Assembly: GCA_036803245.1 (NCBI GenBank) | Contig: DAIRUQ010000002.1 | Coordinates: 1 to 64,000, forward strand | Length of the DNA stretch: 64,000 nucleotides | Origin: DAIRUQ01 sp036803245 | Lineage (GTDB): Bacteria > Chloroflexota > Anaerolineae > UBA1429 | Reading direction: 5' to 3' | Shown here: positions 35,194 to 44,105 of the stretch, piece after piece | How positions within the stretch are numbered: position 1 is the stretch's first letter | Layout: every line of letters starts with the position of its first letter | The notes under the pieces: model-generated | What the model saw: the letters and a program-made list of their open reading frames with translations, nothing else | Databases searched by the model: none | What the model was told of the DNA's origin: nothing | Translations under genes and position numbers: made by a program

Positions 35194-37722
35194 ATGGGCG
35201 ATAGCACGGGATCCAATAGAGGGCAGAAACCCACCGTACGCGCCACCCGTAGGCGGCGAACGACGGACAGCCAGGGCGCACCACGAGAGCGCGCGACCGC
35301 GCCTCGCAGGGAGGGCCGGCAGACCCAGCGCACCACGTCTCAGCCAACGCCGGCCGGGAGCACCCAGAGCTCGGCTCCGCTTTCGGGCTTGGGCCAGCTG
35401 CTTCAGGGCGCCGCATCCTCAGGCGGAACGCGCCGTCCGCTGATGGGCCTTTCGCCCATCGTCATCATTCTGATCATCGTGTTCATCTGCGCAGCCCTGA
35501 TCCTGTGCCGCTGCGGCGGCGGGTTGGGCGATCTGGCCGATCTCGGCCTGGGCATGGTCGATCAGGGCTCTGGCTCGCTGCTCCCTGAAGCGACGGTACC
35601 CTCCTCGCAGCCGACCGTCGCCCCCACCATCGCCAGCCAGCCGTTCGTGGTGCCGGCCGGTTCCGCCTCTGGCGACACCTGGCTAGTGATGCTCTACCAG
35701 GACGCTGACGACAAGATCCTGGAAAAGGACATCTACCTGGACCTCAACGAGGCCGAACGGGTCGGCTCGACTGAGAACGTGCGCATCGTGAGCCAGATCG
35801 ACCGCTATAGCGGCGGCTATACCGGCGATGGCAACTGGTCTAGCACGCGACGCTACTATCTGACGCAAGACCAGGATCTGACCCGTGTCGGCTCACAGCT
35901 CGTGGCCGATCTCGGCGAGCTCAACATGGCGGATCCAAACACCCTGATCGACTTTGTCACGTGGGCCGTGGAAACCTTTCCCTCGGACAAGTACGCGCTG
36001 ATCATGTCGGACCACGGCATGGGCTGGCCCGGCGGCTGGACCGACCCCGATCCAGCGGTGCGCACGCAACCCAGCACGGCACTGGCCTCGGCGCTAGGCA
36101 ATCAGCTCTACCTGGACGAGCTCGATGCTGCCCTGGCAGAGATCAGGCAACGCACCGGCATCGGCCAGTTCGAGCTGATCGGCATGGACGCCTGCCTGAT
36201 GGCCCAGCTCGAGGTCTTTGCAGCATTGGCGCCTCACGCCCGCTACGCCGTCGGCTCGGAAGAGACCGAGCCCGCCCTGGGGTGGGCCTATACCAGCTTT
36301 CTGGGGGACTTGGCCGCCAACCCTGGCATGGACGGCGCCCAGCTCGGCCACCTGATCGTCGACAGCTATATCCGCGAGGATCAGCGGATCGTCGACGACC
36401 AAGAGCGAGCCGAACTGCTACGACAGGGATCGCCCATGGGGGGACTCTTGGGCTTTAGCGTGCCCACGGTGGACCAGGTCGCTAGCCAGATGGAACGCGG
36501 CGTGACCTTGAGTGTGGTGGATCTGGCCGAGGTGCCGGCGCTGGTGACCAGCGTCAACGACCTGTGCCTCACGCTGCAGGGGGCGGATCAGGCCAAGGTG
36601 GCTCAGGCCCGCAGCTATGCCCAATCGTTTACCAGCATCTTTGGTCAGCAGGTACCAGCGTCATTCATCGACCTGGGCAACTTTGTGGGGCTGCTCCAGC
36701 AGGCTCGCCTAGGTGGCACGGCCGACCAGGCCCTGGCCAACGTCTCGGGCGCGCTGCAGCGGGCCGTGATCGCCGAGACGCACGGTAGTGGCAAGCCCGG
36801 CGCCACGGGCGTCGCCGTCTATTTCCCCAACTCGCAGCTCTATCGTACCGACGCCGCTGGTCCGGCCTCCTATGTCCCCATGGCCGACGCGCTCGCCCGG
36901 AGCTCGCTATGGGATGACTTTTTGGCCCATCACTATACAGGACGATCGTTCACAGCCGGATCTGTCGAGGCGGTGATCCCGGCCGAGAGCGAGGCTGTCA
37001 CCGCTCCGGGCCAAGGCGACAGCTCGATCTCGCAGGTCCGGGCCTCGTCCTCGGTGGCCCGGCCTGGCGCACCGGTGCTGCTGAGCGCCGACATTGATGC
37101 CAGCAACTTGGGACATGTCCTGCTGTTTGCGGGCTACTATGACAGCGCTGCCAACTCGCTCTTTGTGATCGACATGGACTATCTCGAGAGCCCAAACACC
37201 CGCCAGGTCGACGGGGTCTACTATCCCGTGTGGCCCGACGTCGAGTTCACGCTCGAGTTCGAATGGGAGCCTATCGTCTACTATATCGACGATGGCCAGG
37301 ACTCTGTGTCGGCGCTCCTGACGCCGCAAGACTATGGGGTCACCTTTGAGCAAGCGATCTACACGGTCGACGGCATCTATACGTTTGCCAGCGGCGAGAC
37401 GCGAACAGCGCGACTCTATTTTGCCAATGGCAGACTACAGCGGGTGTTTGGCTTTACCGGCGATGGCACGGCAGGCGCGCCGCGTGAGATCCATCCAGAG
37501 ACGGGCGACCGCTTTACCGTGGTGGAAGAGTGGCTCGATCTCGATGACCAAGGGCGCGTCATCGCGCAGGCGGTGCAGCAGGGTGGGACGCTGACCTTTG
37601 GCGATCAGATGTTCACCTGGGTCGAGCTGGACGCAGCCCCCGGCAACTATGTGGTTGGCTTTATCGCTCAGGACCTGGACGGGAACGCCAAGCAGGCCTT
37701 TACTCAGATCACCGTCCAGTGA
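35194..37722 (+). CDS. Membrane-anchored clostripain-like (C11) cysteine protease
   Basis: 842 residues. A basic, Thr/Arg-rich cytoplasmic N-terminus (1-85) is followed by one membrane helix (about 88-108), a Pro/Thr linker, then a C11 peptidase domain starting at SGDTWLVMLYQDADD. Catalytic His274 (SDHGMGW) and Cys334 (GMDACLMAQ) are visible. After about residue 590 come beta-rich domains (VRASSSVARPGAPVLLSADI). Clostripains cleave after arginine or lysine and often self-activate. The enzyme should face outward. ATG 35194 follows AAAGGAGGG; the extended frame to 35113 is rejected. Monocistronic between its promoter and a hairpin. Confidence 0.88.
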   Translation: MGDSTGSNRGQKPTVRATRRRRTTDSQGAPRERATAPRREGRQTQRTTSQPTPAGSTQSSAPLSGLGQLLQGAASSGGTRRPLMGLSPIVIILIIVFICAALILCRCGGGLGDLADLGLGMVDQGSGSLLPEATVPSSQPTVAPTIASQPFVVPAGSASGDTWLVMLYQDADDKILEKDIYLDLNEAERVGSTENVRIVSQIDRYSGGYTGDGNWSSTRRYYLTQDQDLTRVGSQLVADLGELNMADPNTLIDFVTWAVETFPSDKYALIMSDHGMGWPGGWTDPDPAVRTQPSTALASALGNQLYLDELDAALAEIRQRTGIGQFELIGMDACLMAQLEVFAALAPHARYAVGSEETEPALGWAYTSFLGDLAANPGMDGAQLGHLIVDSYIREDQRIVDDQERAELLRQGSPMGGLLGFSVPTVDQVASQMERGVTLSVVDLAEVPALVTSVNDLCLTLQGADQAKVAQARSYAQSFTSIFGQQVPASFIDLGNFVGLLQQARLGGTADQALANVSGALQRAVIAETHGSGKPGATGVAVYFPNSQLYRTDAAGPASYVPMADALARSSLWDDFLAHHYTGRSFTAGSVEAVIPAESEAVTAPGQGDSSISQVRASSSVARPGAPVLLSADIDASNLGHVLLFAGYYDSAANSLFVIDMDYLESPNTRQVDGVYYPVWPDVEFTLEFEWEPIVYYIDDGQDSVSALLTPQDYGVTFEQAIYTVDGIYTFASGETRTARLYFANGRLQRVFGFTGDGTAGAPREIHPETGDRFTVVEEWLDLDDQGRVIAQAVQQGGTLTFGDQMFTWVELDAAPGNYVVGFIAQDLDGNAKQAFTQITVQ

Positions 37723-37743
37723 CGTTGCGCCGGTAGGGAGGAG

Positions 37744-37771
37744 ACGAGGCGGGCCTGATGGCCCGCCTCGT
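37744..37771 (+). terminator. Terminator hairpin after the C11 protease
   Basis: ACGAGGCGGGCC and GGCCCGCCTCGT, a 12-base-pair perfect stem with loop TGAT, 22 bases past the stop. There is no T run, only GCGCATTTG after it. Confidence 0.65.
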
Positions 37772-37844
37772 GCGCATTTGGCGCCCTCCGGACCGGCAGC
37801 TTCAAAGTAGCCTCTCCGCGCGGCTCCAGGACCCCGGCATCTTG

Positions 37845-37873
37845 TTGACACTCACCGGCGCGCAACGTATTCT
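37845..37873 (+). promoter_or_regulatory. Promoter of the MoxR gene
   Basis: Perfect TTGACA (37845-37850) and TATTCT (37868-37873), 17 bases apart. Confidence 0.7.
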
Positions 37874-37915
37874 CAAGCTCAGGCTGACGCGGGTTCAACC
37901 ATGACGAGGTGTGGC

Positions 37916-38860
37916 ATGGCGTCCTTGGCAGAGATCGGCAATCGCATCACCGAGAACGTCGAAAAGGTCATCGTCGGCAAGCATCGCGAGGTCCAGTTTG
38001 TGCTGGTGGCCATGCTCTGCCGTGGGCATGTGCTGATCGAGGATGTGCCCGGCGTCGGCAAGACGGTGCTGGCCAAGTCGTTCGCACGCTCCATCGGGTC
38101 GACCTTTAGCCGCATCCAGTTTACGCCAGACCTCTTGCCCAGCGACATTACGGGCGTCTCGGTCTATAGCCCCAAGACGCGCGAGTTCGAGTTCCGTACC
38201 GGCCCGATCATGGCTCAGATCGTGCTGACGGACGAGATCAACCGGGCCACGCCCAAGACCCAGTCCGCCCTTCTGGAGGCGATGGAGGAGCGACAGATCA
38301 CGGTAGATGAGACCACCTACCCCATGCCGGATCCCTTTCTCGTATTGGCCACGCAGAACCCGATCGAGTACGAGGGTACCTTTCCCCTGCCAGAGGCGCA
38401 GCTCGACCGCTTTCTGATGCGGATCAGCCTGGGGCATCCCTCTCCCGAAGAGGAGATCGCCATCATGGACGCGCAGCAGCACCGCCACCCGATCGAGACC
38501 CTCGAGCAGGTGGTGACCATGGCCGAGCTGCAAGAGGCCCAGCAGGCCGTCCGCGAGGTCTATGTCGACCCAGTCATCAAGCAGTACATCGTGTCCATCG
38601 TCTCGGCGACACGGCACCACCCCGATATCTACCTGGGGGCCAGCCCCCGCGGCAGCTTGGGCTTGGTGAACACGGCACGAGCCCTATCGGCGCTAGAGGG
38701 TCGCGACTATGTGCTGCCCGATGACATCAAGCGGCTGGCGGTGCCGGTTCTGGCCCACCGCGTCATCGTGAGCCCGGCAGCCCGCATCCGCGACGTGGAC
38801 ACCCGCGATGTGGTGCAAGAGGTGCTGAGCCAGACTCTGGTTCCCGGCACCAGCGCCTAG
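37916..38860 (+). CDS. MoxR-family AAA+ ATPase
   Basis: 314 residues. AAA+ core with Walker A EDVPGVGKTVLA (about 43-54), Walker B LTDEINRA, sensor 1 ATQNPIEYEG, and the AAA lid. MoxR ATPases act as chaperones that mature partner proteins, usually with von Willebrand-factor A (DUF58 or CoxE) partners encoded alongside. Here the gene stands alone between a promoter and argJ, and no vWA partner is present. Start 37916 is chosen for GAGGTG upstream; the in-frame ATG at 37901 is possible. Confidence 0.9.
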   Translation: MASLAEIGNRITENVEKVIVGKHREVQFVLVAMLCRGHVLIEDVPGVGKTVLAKSFARSIGSTFSRIQFTPDLLPSDITGVSVYSPKTREFEFRTGPIMAQIVLTDEINRATPKTQSALLEAMEERQITVDETTYPMPDPFLVLATQNPIEYEGTFPLPEAQLDRFLMRISLGHPSPEEEIAIMDAQQHRHPIETLEQVVTMAELQEAQQAVREVYVDPVIKQYIVSIVSATRHHPDIYLGASPRGSLGLVNTARALSALEGRDYVLPDDIKRLAVPVLAHRVIVSPAARIRDVDTRDVVQEVLSQTLVPGTSA

Positions 38861-38941
38861 CGCAGGCATGGCGCCAAAGAGGCAGGACACAGAGCCTGGC
38901 CCCCAGGCGCCGACCGTATCCAAGCTCCCAATCCTCGGCCA

Positions 38942-38970
38942 TTGACGCTCCGACGGGCGGTCTCTATACT
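38942..38970 (+). promoter_or_regulatory. Promoter of argJ
   Basis: TTGACG (38942-38947) and TATACT (38965-38970), 17 bases apart, 40 bases before the ATG. Confidence 0.75.
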
Positions 38971-39009
38971 CGTGCCAGCCCGATCCATGCACCCTGGAGA
39001 AGCGCAACC

Positions 39010-40239
39010 ATGCTAGAGATCCTCGATGTTCCTGACGGCGGCATCACCACGCCCGCCGGCTACCAAGCAGCCGGGCTGGCAGCTGGGCTCAAGCGCAGCG
39101 GGGCGCGCGATCTGGCCCTGGTGTATTCGGAGTCTCCGTGCAACGCGGCGGCCGTATTCACCACCAACCGAGTCAAGGCGGCGCCGGTTCTCTATGATCA
39201 ACGGGTTCTCCAGACCAACGCCAGCGCTATCCACGCCTGCCTGATCAACAGCGGCTGCGCCAACGCCTGCACCGGCGCTCCGGGTCTGGCCGCCTCTGAG
39301 GCCATGGCCCGCCACGCCGAGCACGCCCTGCACCTCGCTGAGAACAGCGCGCTGGTCATGTCAACTGGGGTCATCGGCCAGCAGCTCCCGCTAGACAAGA
39401 TTACGGCCGCCCTGCCGGCCCTCACCGCGGCGCTAGGCGGCGATTCAGAGGCGGGGCTGTCTGCCGCGCAGGGTATCATGACCACGGACACCTATGCCAA
39501 GTCCTATGCCGTGCGCGTCCATACGGCGGCCGGGTCGTTCTCCATCGGGGGCATGGCCAAGGGGTCGGGCATGATCCACCCCAATATGGCGACCATGCTG
39601 GCCGTGCTGACTACCGACGCCAAGGTGGCCGCTCCCGCCCTGGATGCTGCCCTCCGAGCCTGCTTGGATAGCAGCTTTCACGCCATCACCGTGGACGGCG
39701 ACACCAGCACCAACGACACCGTGCTCGTGCTGGCTAATGGGCGCAGCGATGCGCCACCCATCACCGAGCCAGCCGGCGAGCTCTACGAGACTTTTGTGAC
39801 GGCTCTGCAGCGCGTGGCCCAGCACCTGGCCCAAGAGATCGTCCGCGATGGGGAAGGGGCCACGCACTTGGTCCAGATCGATGTGCGTGGTGCCACCAGC
39901 GCAGCAGACGCCAAGCGCGTCGCCAAAGCGATCGCTAACTCGCTGCTGGTCAAGACGGCCATCTACGGCCACGACGCTAACTGGGGACGAGTCCTCTGTG
40001 CTGCGGGGTATAGCGGGGCCGAGCTAGATCCAGACCAGGTGGATCTATGGCTGGGCGATCTGCACATCGTGCACGAGGGAAAGCCTCACGAGATCGACGA
40101 GGAGCGCGCGCTGGATATTCTGGCACGCTATGAGGTCACCATCACGGTCGACCTGCACCTAGGTACGGGCGAGGCGACGGTGTGGACGAGCGACCTGACA
40201 CACCGGTACGTGGATATCAACGCCCACTATCGCACCTAG
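39010..40239 (+). CDS. argJ: Bifunctional glutamate N-acetyltransferase/ornithine acetyltransferase
   Basis: 409 residues. Moves the acetyl group from N-acetylornithine to glutamate in arginine synthesis; bifunctional members also use acetyl-CoA. The self-cleavage site is Ala-Thr195 in HPNMATMLAVLTTDA; Thr195 becomes the nucleophile of the beta chain. N-terminal VYSESPCNAAAVFTTN and TSTNDTVLVLANG match the family. It is followed by a convergent M20 hydrolase gene 12 bases away. No other arg gene is in the window. Confidence 0.94.
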   Translation: MLEILDVPDGGITTPAGYQAAGLAAGLKRSGARDLALVYSESPCNAAAVFTTNRVKAAPVLYDQRVLQTNASAIHACLINSGCANACTGAPGLAASEAMARHAEHALHLAENSALVMSTGVIGQQLPLDKITAALPALTAALGGDSEAGLSAAQGIMTTDTYAKSYAVRVHTAAGSFSIGGMAKGSGMIHPNMATMLAVLTTDAKVAAPALDAALRACLDSSFHAITVDGDTSTNDTVLVLANGRSDAPPITEPAGELYETFVTALQRVAQHLAQEIVRDGEGATHLVQIDVRGATSAADAKRVAKAIANSLLVKTAIYGHDANWGRVLCAAGYSGAELDPDQVDLWLGDLHIVHEGKPHEIDEERALDILARYEVTITVDLHLGTGEATVWTSDLTHRYVDINAHYRT

Positions 40240-40251
40240 GCAGGCGCGCCG

Positions 40252-41445
40252 CTAGGCGTTACCGCCAATGAGCCGCTTGGCTAGCTCCACATAGACTTGG
40301 GCGGCGGCCTGGAGATCTCGCACTTTTACCTGCTCTTGGCTCGTGTGAGCGTATCGCTCTTCGCCCGGGCCAAAGCCGATGGTCGGCAAGCCCGCCACAC
40401 CCGCCGTGTAGACGCCGTCGGTAGAGAAATCCCAGCGCGTCACCCGTGGCAGATACCCCAGGGTTCGCTCCACCACCGTCGAGGCCGCCGTCACCAGCGG
40501 ATGGTTGGCCGGAGTGACCCAGGCGGCATACTCTTGGCGCGCCTGCACCTCTGCGCCCGTGTAGGTTGTGCCCTGGTACGCGTCTACGCGAATGGACGCG
40601 TCCACGCCCTCGCGGCTGACGATACTGCGAAGCTCAGCGATGGCCTTGGCCTCGGTCTCGCCGCCAGTCAGGCGTCGGTCGAGATAGAGCGTGCAGGCGT
40701 CGGGAACCGCGTTTCGGCTGCCGGCCGTGCTGCGAATATCGGTCACGGCAATGCTGCCCCGACCCAGGAAGGAATCCTCGCCCAGTTGCGCCGCCAGGAG
40801 CTCGACGCCCACCACCACCCGTGCCGCCTGGTAGATGGCGTTCACGCCCTGGTCCGGCATCGAAGCATGGCTAGCTCTACCCCTTAGGGTGATCTCGAGC
40901 GCAATACGCCCGCGGTGCCCCCGCGCGATCTGGAGGTTGGTCGGCTCGCCCAACACCACCCAGTCGGGGCGCAGTGCATTTGTCTCGAGCACGTGCTGGA
41001 TGGCCATCCCTTCGCACGGCTCCTCCTGCACAACCCCAACCAGGTAGCAGGTCCCGCGCAGCTCTGCCTTGGCGGATGCCAGCGCCTTAAGGGCATAGGT
41101 CATGGCGGCCAGCCCGCCCTTCATATCGGCCGCCCCGCGCCCATACAGCACCCCGGCCGAGATATCGCCACCAAAAGGCGGCCGCTCCCAACTGTCGGGG
41201 TTGCTCACGTCGACCGTATCCATGTGTCCCTCGAGCAGCAAGATGGGCCCGTCACCGGTTCCGAGCCTGCAAACGACATTGCCCAGCTCGTCGATGCGGA
41301 CATCGTCGCAGCCGACTGCATCGAGCTCTGCGGCGAGGGTCTTGGCCAGATCCCCCTCCTGCCCCGAAAGGCTAGGGATCTGCACCAATCGCTGGGCAAA
41401 CTCGGCCAGGCCTTTGCCATCCACCTTGCTCTTGAACAAAGCCAT
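40252..41445 (-). CDS. M20-family metallohydrolase (YgeY/ArgE/DapE-related)
   Basis: 397 residues. Zinc-binding motifs GHMDTVDV (His, Asp), GRGAADMKGG (Asp), QEEPCEG (Glu pair) and GEPTN; a dimerisation (lid) domain about 190-300. The N-terminus (QIPSLSGQEGDLAKTL, ELGNVVCRLG) is very like YgeY, a putative selenium-metabolism hydrolase. Convergence with argJ could hint at ArgE, but ArgJ recycles acetyl groups so ArgE is not needed. Last of a leftward run after the glycosyltransferase genes (36-base gap). Confidence 0.85.
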   Translation of the reverse strand: MALFKSKVDGKGLAEFAQRLVQIPSLSGQEGDLAKTLAAELDAVGCDDVRIDELGNVVCRLGTGDGPILLLEGHMDTVDVSNPDSWERPPFGGDISAGVLYGRGAADMKGGLAAMTYALKALASAKAELRGTCYLVGVVQEEPCEGMAIQHVLETNALRPDWVVLGEPTNLQIARGHRGRIALEITLRGRASHASMPDQGVNAIYQAARVVVGVELLAAQLGEDSFLGRGSIAVTDIRSTAGSRNAVPDACTLYLDRRLTGGETEAKAIAELRSIVSREGVDASIRVDAYQGTTYTGAEVQARQEYAAWVTPANHPLVTAASTVVERTLGYLPRVTRWDFSTDGVYTAGVAGLPTIGFGPGEERYAHTSQEQVKVRDLQAAAQVYVELAKRLIGGNA

Positions 41446-41481
41446 ACGGTTGCTGTCTTCCTTCCCTCAGCGCGCGCTCAG

Positions 41482-42912
41482 CTAGTAGGCGCCGGTCCCC
41501 TTGATGACTGTAGGCACGGTCCTCAGCAAGATACGCAGATCCAGCGTCGGCGACCAGTTCTCGATATAGTAGATATCCAGCAACACCATCTCGTCAAACG
41601 TAAGCTCGCTGCGCCCGCTCACCTGCCACAGCCCGGTCATGCCCGGTAGCGCGTCTAGGCGGCGGCGGTGCCAGGGAGCATACGCATCGACCTCGCTCTC
41701 GAGGGCCGGACGTGGTCCCACCAGGCTCATCTCACCCACCAGCACGTTCCAAAGCTGCGGCAATTCGTCCATGCTGGTGCGGCGGATCCATCGACCCACG
41801 CGGGTACAGCGGGGGTCATCGCGCAGCTTGAACAGCGGGCCATCGGCCTGGTTCTGGCCACGCAACGTTGTCACTTGCCTGTCGGCGCCATCGCGCATGG
41901 ATCGGAACTTGAGCAGGGTGAACACTCTTCCACCCCGACCGACTCGCCGCTGCTGGTAGATTACGGGGCCGGGCGAATCCAGCCGGATCGCCAGGGCGAT
42001 CAGAGCCCACAAGGGCGACAACACGACGATGGCCAGGCCGGCGATGCCCACATCCAGAGCCCGCTTGAGCGCAAACTGCCACGCGCGCAACGACGGCTCA
42101 CGCAAGCTGAGGACCGGAATGCCGCCCAGATCGTCCACAGCCACGCGCGCCATCGAGATCTGAAAGACATCGGGTACCACCTGGACAGGCACCCGGTAAG
42201 CGCGGCACACCTCGACGATCTGCTGGATCTTGCCGTGCTGCTCCCAAGGCAGCGTGACGATCACCGCGTCGATGCGTGCGTCCGCGAGCACGGCCCGGAG
42301 GCGGTCGATCCCACCCAAGGCGGCAAAGCGCCCGATATCGCTTACGGCCTGATCGGGATCGTCATCAAGGAACCCCATGATCTGATAGCCCAGGTCCGGC
42401 CGCGCATAGAGGGTGCGCATCACCGAACGCCCCACCTCATCGGCGCCCACCACCAACACGGACGCCACGCCCACGCCTCGCTTGCGCATCCGTGACAAGA
42501 CGTACTGCTCCGCGAGCCGAGCGGTTCCCAGGAACAAGACGCAGGTGACGCCGGTGTACCCAAAGATCAGGCGCGAATAGTAGCTGGGCGTCGAGAAAAA
42601 GATCACGATAGTCATCGCGGCGATCCCCAACAGGACTCCGCGGAATACGATGATCATCTCCTCCACTAGACGTCGTCCACGCTGCGCCCGGTAGGCCCCC
42701 TCCACCGCCAAAAAGAGAGCCACCAACGCGACCAACCCGACCATGGAAGGCAGATAGCGGCTCAGCGGCACGAAAAAGAGCGGTTCGACCTCGCGCCACC
42801 ACTGCCAACGGTAGCGGACCACATAGGCCAGCATAAATGCGAGCGCCACAAGCATGGCGTCAACCAGCAGCTTGGCTAGTGACCATACGCGTCCTAAAGT
42901 TCCCCGGCTCAT
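41482..42912 (-). CDS. Exopolysaccharide polyprenyl glycosylphosphotransferase
   Basis: 476 residues of the WcaJ/WbaP type: four or five N-terminal helices (about 10-125), a CoA-binding-like Rossmann domain (about 145-255, VLVVGADEVGRSVMRTL) and the C-terminal Bac_transf domain (about 275-476) with FTLLKFRSMRDGAD, TSMDELPQLWNVLVGEMSLVGPRP and PGMTGLWQVSGRS. It attaches the first sugar phosphate to undecaprenyl phosphate. The ATG overlaps the preceding GT stop by ATGA (42909-42912). Confidence 0.93.
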   Translation of the reverse strand: MSRGTLGRVWSLAKLLVDAMLVALAFMLAYVVRYRWQWWREVEPLFFVPLSRYLPSMVGLVALVALFLAVEGAYRAQRGRRLVEEMIIVFRGVLLGIAAMTIVIFFSTPSYYSRLIFGYTGVTCVLFLGTARLAEQYVLSRMRKRGVGVASVLVVGADEVGRSVMRTLYARPDLGYQIMGFLDDDPDQAVSDIGRFAALGGIDRLRAVLADARIDAVIVTLPWEQHGKIQQIVEVCRAYRVPVQVVPDVFQISMARVAVDDLGGIPVLSLREPSLRAWQFALKRALDVGIAGLAIVVLSPLWALIALAIRLDSPGPVIYQQRRVGRGGRVFTLLKFRSMRDGADRQVTTLRGQNQADGPLFKLRDDPRCTRVGRWIRRTSMDELPQLWNVLVGEMSLVGPRPALESEVDAYAPWHRRRLDALPGMTGLWQVSGRSELTFDEMVLLDIYYIENWSPTLDLRILLRTVPTVIKGTGAY

Positions 42913-44063
42913 GACGCGACCTCGTCATAGAGGGCGGCCGTCCGGCGCGCCGTGTTCTCCCAGGAAAAGAGGGCCGCCCGCTCGAGTCCCGCCAACGCCA
43001 GTAACCTACGGCGTTCTTGGTCTCCCAGCAGCGCCACCATCTCGGCCGCGATCTGCTCCGGTTCGCGCGGGTTCACGGTGACCCCGGCGCTGCCCACAAC
43101 CTCTGGCACGGCCGAGACATTGGATACCAGCACCGGCACCCCACAGGCCATCGCCTCCAGGGGCGGAAGACCAAAGCCCTCGTACAAGGAGGGGTAAACA
43201 AACAGAGCGGCGCCGCCATAGAGTGCGGCCAGGTCGTCGCCCGGGATATAGCCGGGCAGCAGGACGTGCTCGGCCACGCCCGACTCCTGGATGGCTGCAT
43301 AGATCGGGTCATCGTACCAGCCCTTGCCACCGGCCAGCACCAGCGTGTGCTCAATCCCCGAGCGACGTGCCCGGGCATAGGCTTGGATCAGCACCGGCAG
43401 GTTCTTGCGCGGCTCCAGCGTCCCCAGGTAGAGGACATAGTTCTCCGGCAAACCAAGACGCGCCCTCAGAGAAGCCACGTGCTCCGTCGTGGGCGGCCTC
43501 AGGTCGGGGTTCACCCCGTTAGGGATCACGCGCACGCGGTCGGGCGGCAGCTTGAGGATCTCGACAGCATCGCGGGCCGTGCTCGCCGACACCGCGATGA
43601 CGGCCGCCGCGCGACGCGTCGTCTCTCGGGTGATCCGCTGCAGATAGGCCCGCCGCGCCGGAGGAAAGAGGTGCGGGAACAGGTAGAAACTCAGGTCGTG
43701 CAAGGTGACGATCTGCGGGGTACGACCGATCAGAGGGCCAGCATACACAGGCGAGTGCAGTAGGTCGAGCCGTTCTCGGCGCGCCTGGCGGGGCAGGCTT
43801 AACTGCTCCCACAGGATGCGCGCCATGGCTCCACCGGACGGCCGGCGAGCCGAGTGGACGCTCCAACCAGGGTAGTCGCGCGCTGCCTCACCGCCGAACG
43901 CACTCAAGCACAAGTGCGGCGCGATGCGCGGCAACGTCGCCATCAGCCAATGGATGTACTGGCTCACCCCGGCGTTGCGATATCCGCTCTCTGATGACAA
44001 GAGCTGCGCGTTGAACCCAACATGCAGCCGCTTGTTTGGCGTCAGACCAGCATCATTGCTCAT
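42909..44063 (-). CDS. Glycosyltransferase family 4 (GT-B)
   Basis: 384 residues. A GT-B enzyme with the GT4 C-terminal signature EGFGLPPLEAMACGVPV (E-x7-E), LYLGTLEPRKNLPVLIQAYARA and the interdomain helix TLHDLSFYLFPHLFPPARR. Likely adds mannose or a similar sugar to the lipid-linked glycan started by the neighbouring polyprenyl transferase. Stop and next start overlap (ATGA). The previous gene is 42 bases upstream. Confidence 0.9.
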   Translation of the reverse strand: MSNDAGLTPNKRLHVGFNAQLLSSESGYRNAGVSQYIHWLMATLPRIAPHLCLSAFGGEAARDYPGWSVHSARRPSGGAMARILWEQLSLPRQARRERLDLLHSPVYAGPLIGRTPQIVTLHDLSFYLFPHLFPPARRAYLQRITRETTRRAAAVIAVSASTARDAVEILKLPPDRVRVIPNGVNPDLRPPTTEHVASLRARLGLPENYVLYLGTLEPRKNLPVLIQAYARARRSGIEHTLVLAGGKGWYDDPIYAAIQESGVAEHVLLPGYIPGDDLAALYGGAALFVYPSLYEGFGLPPLEAMACGVPVLVSNVSAVPEVVGSAGVTVNPREPEQIAAEMVALLGDQERRRLLALAGLERAALFSWENTARRTAALYDEVAS

Positions 44064-44105
44064 ATCGTTCGCATTATACCATCAGCTCGGCGGCTCCCAA
44101 ACAGC

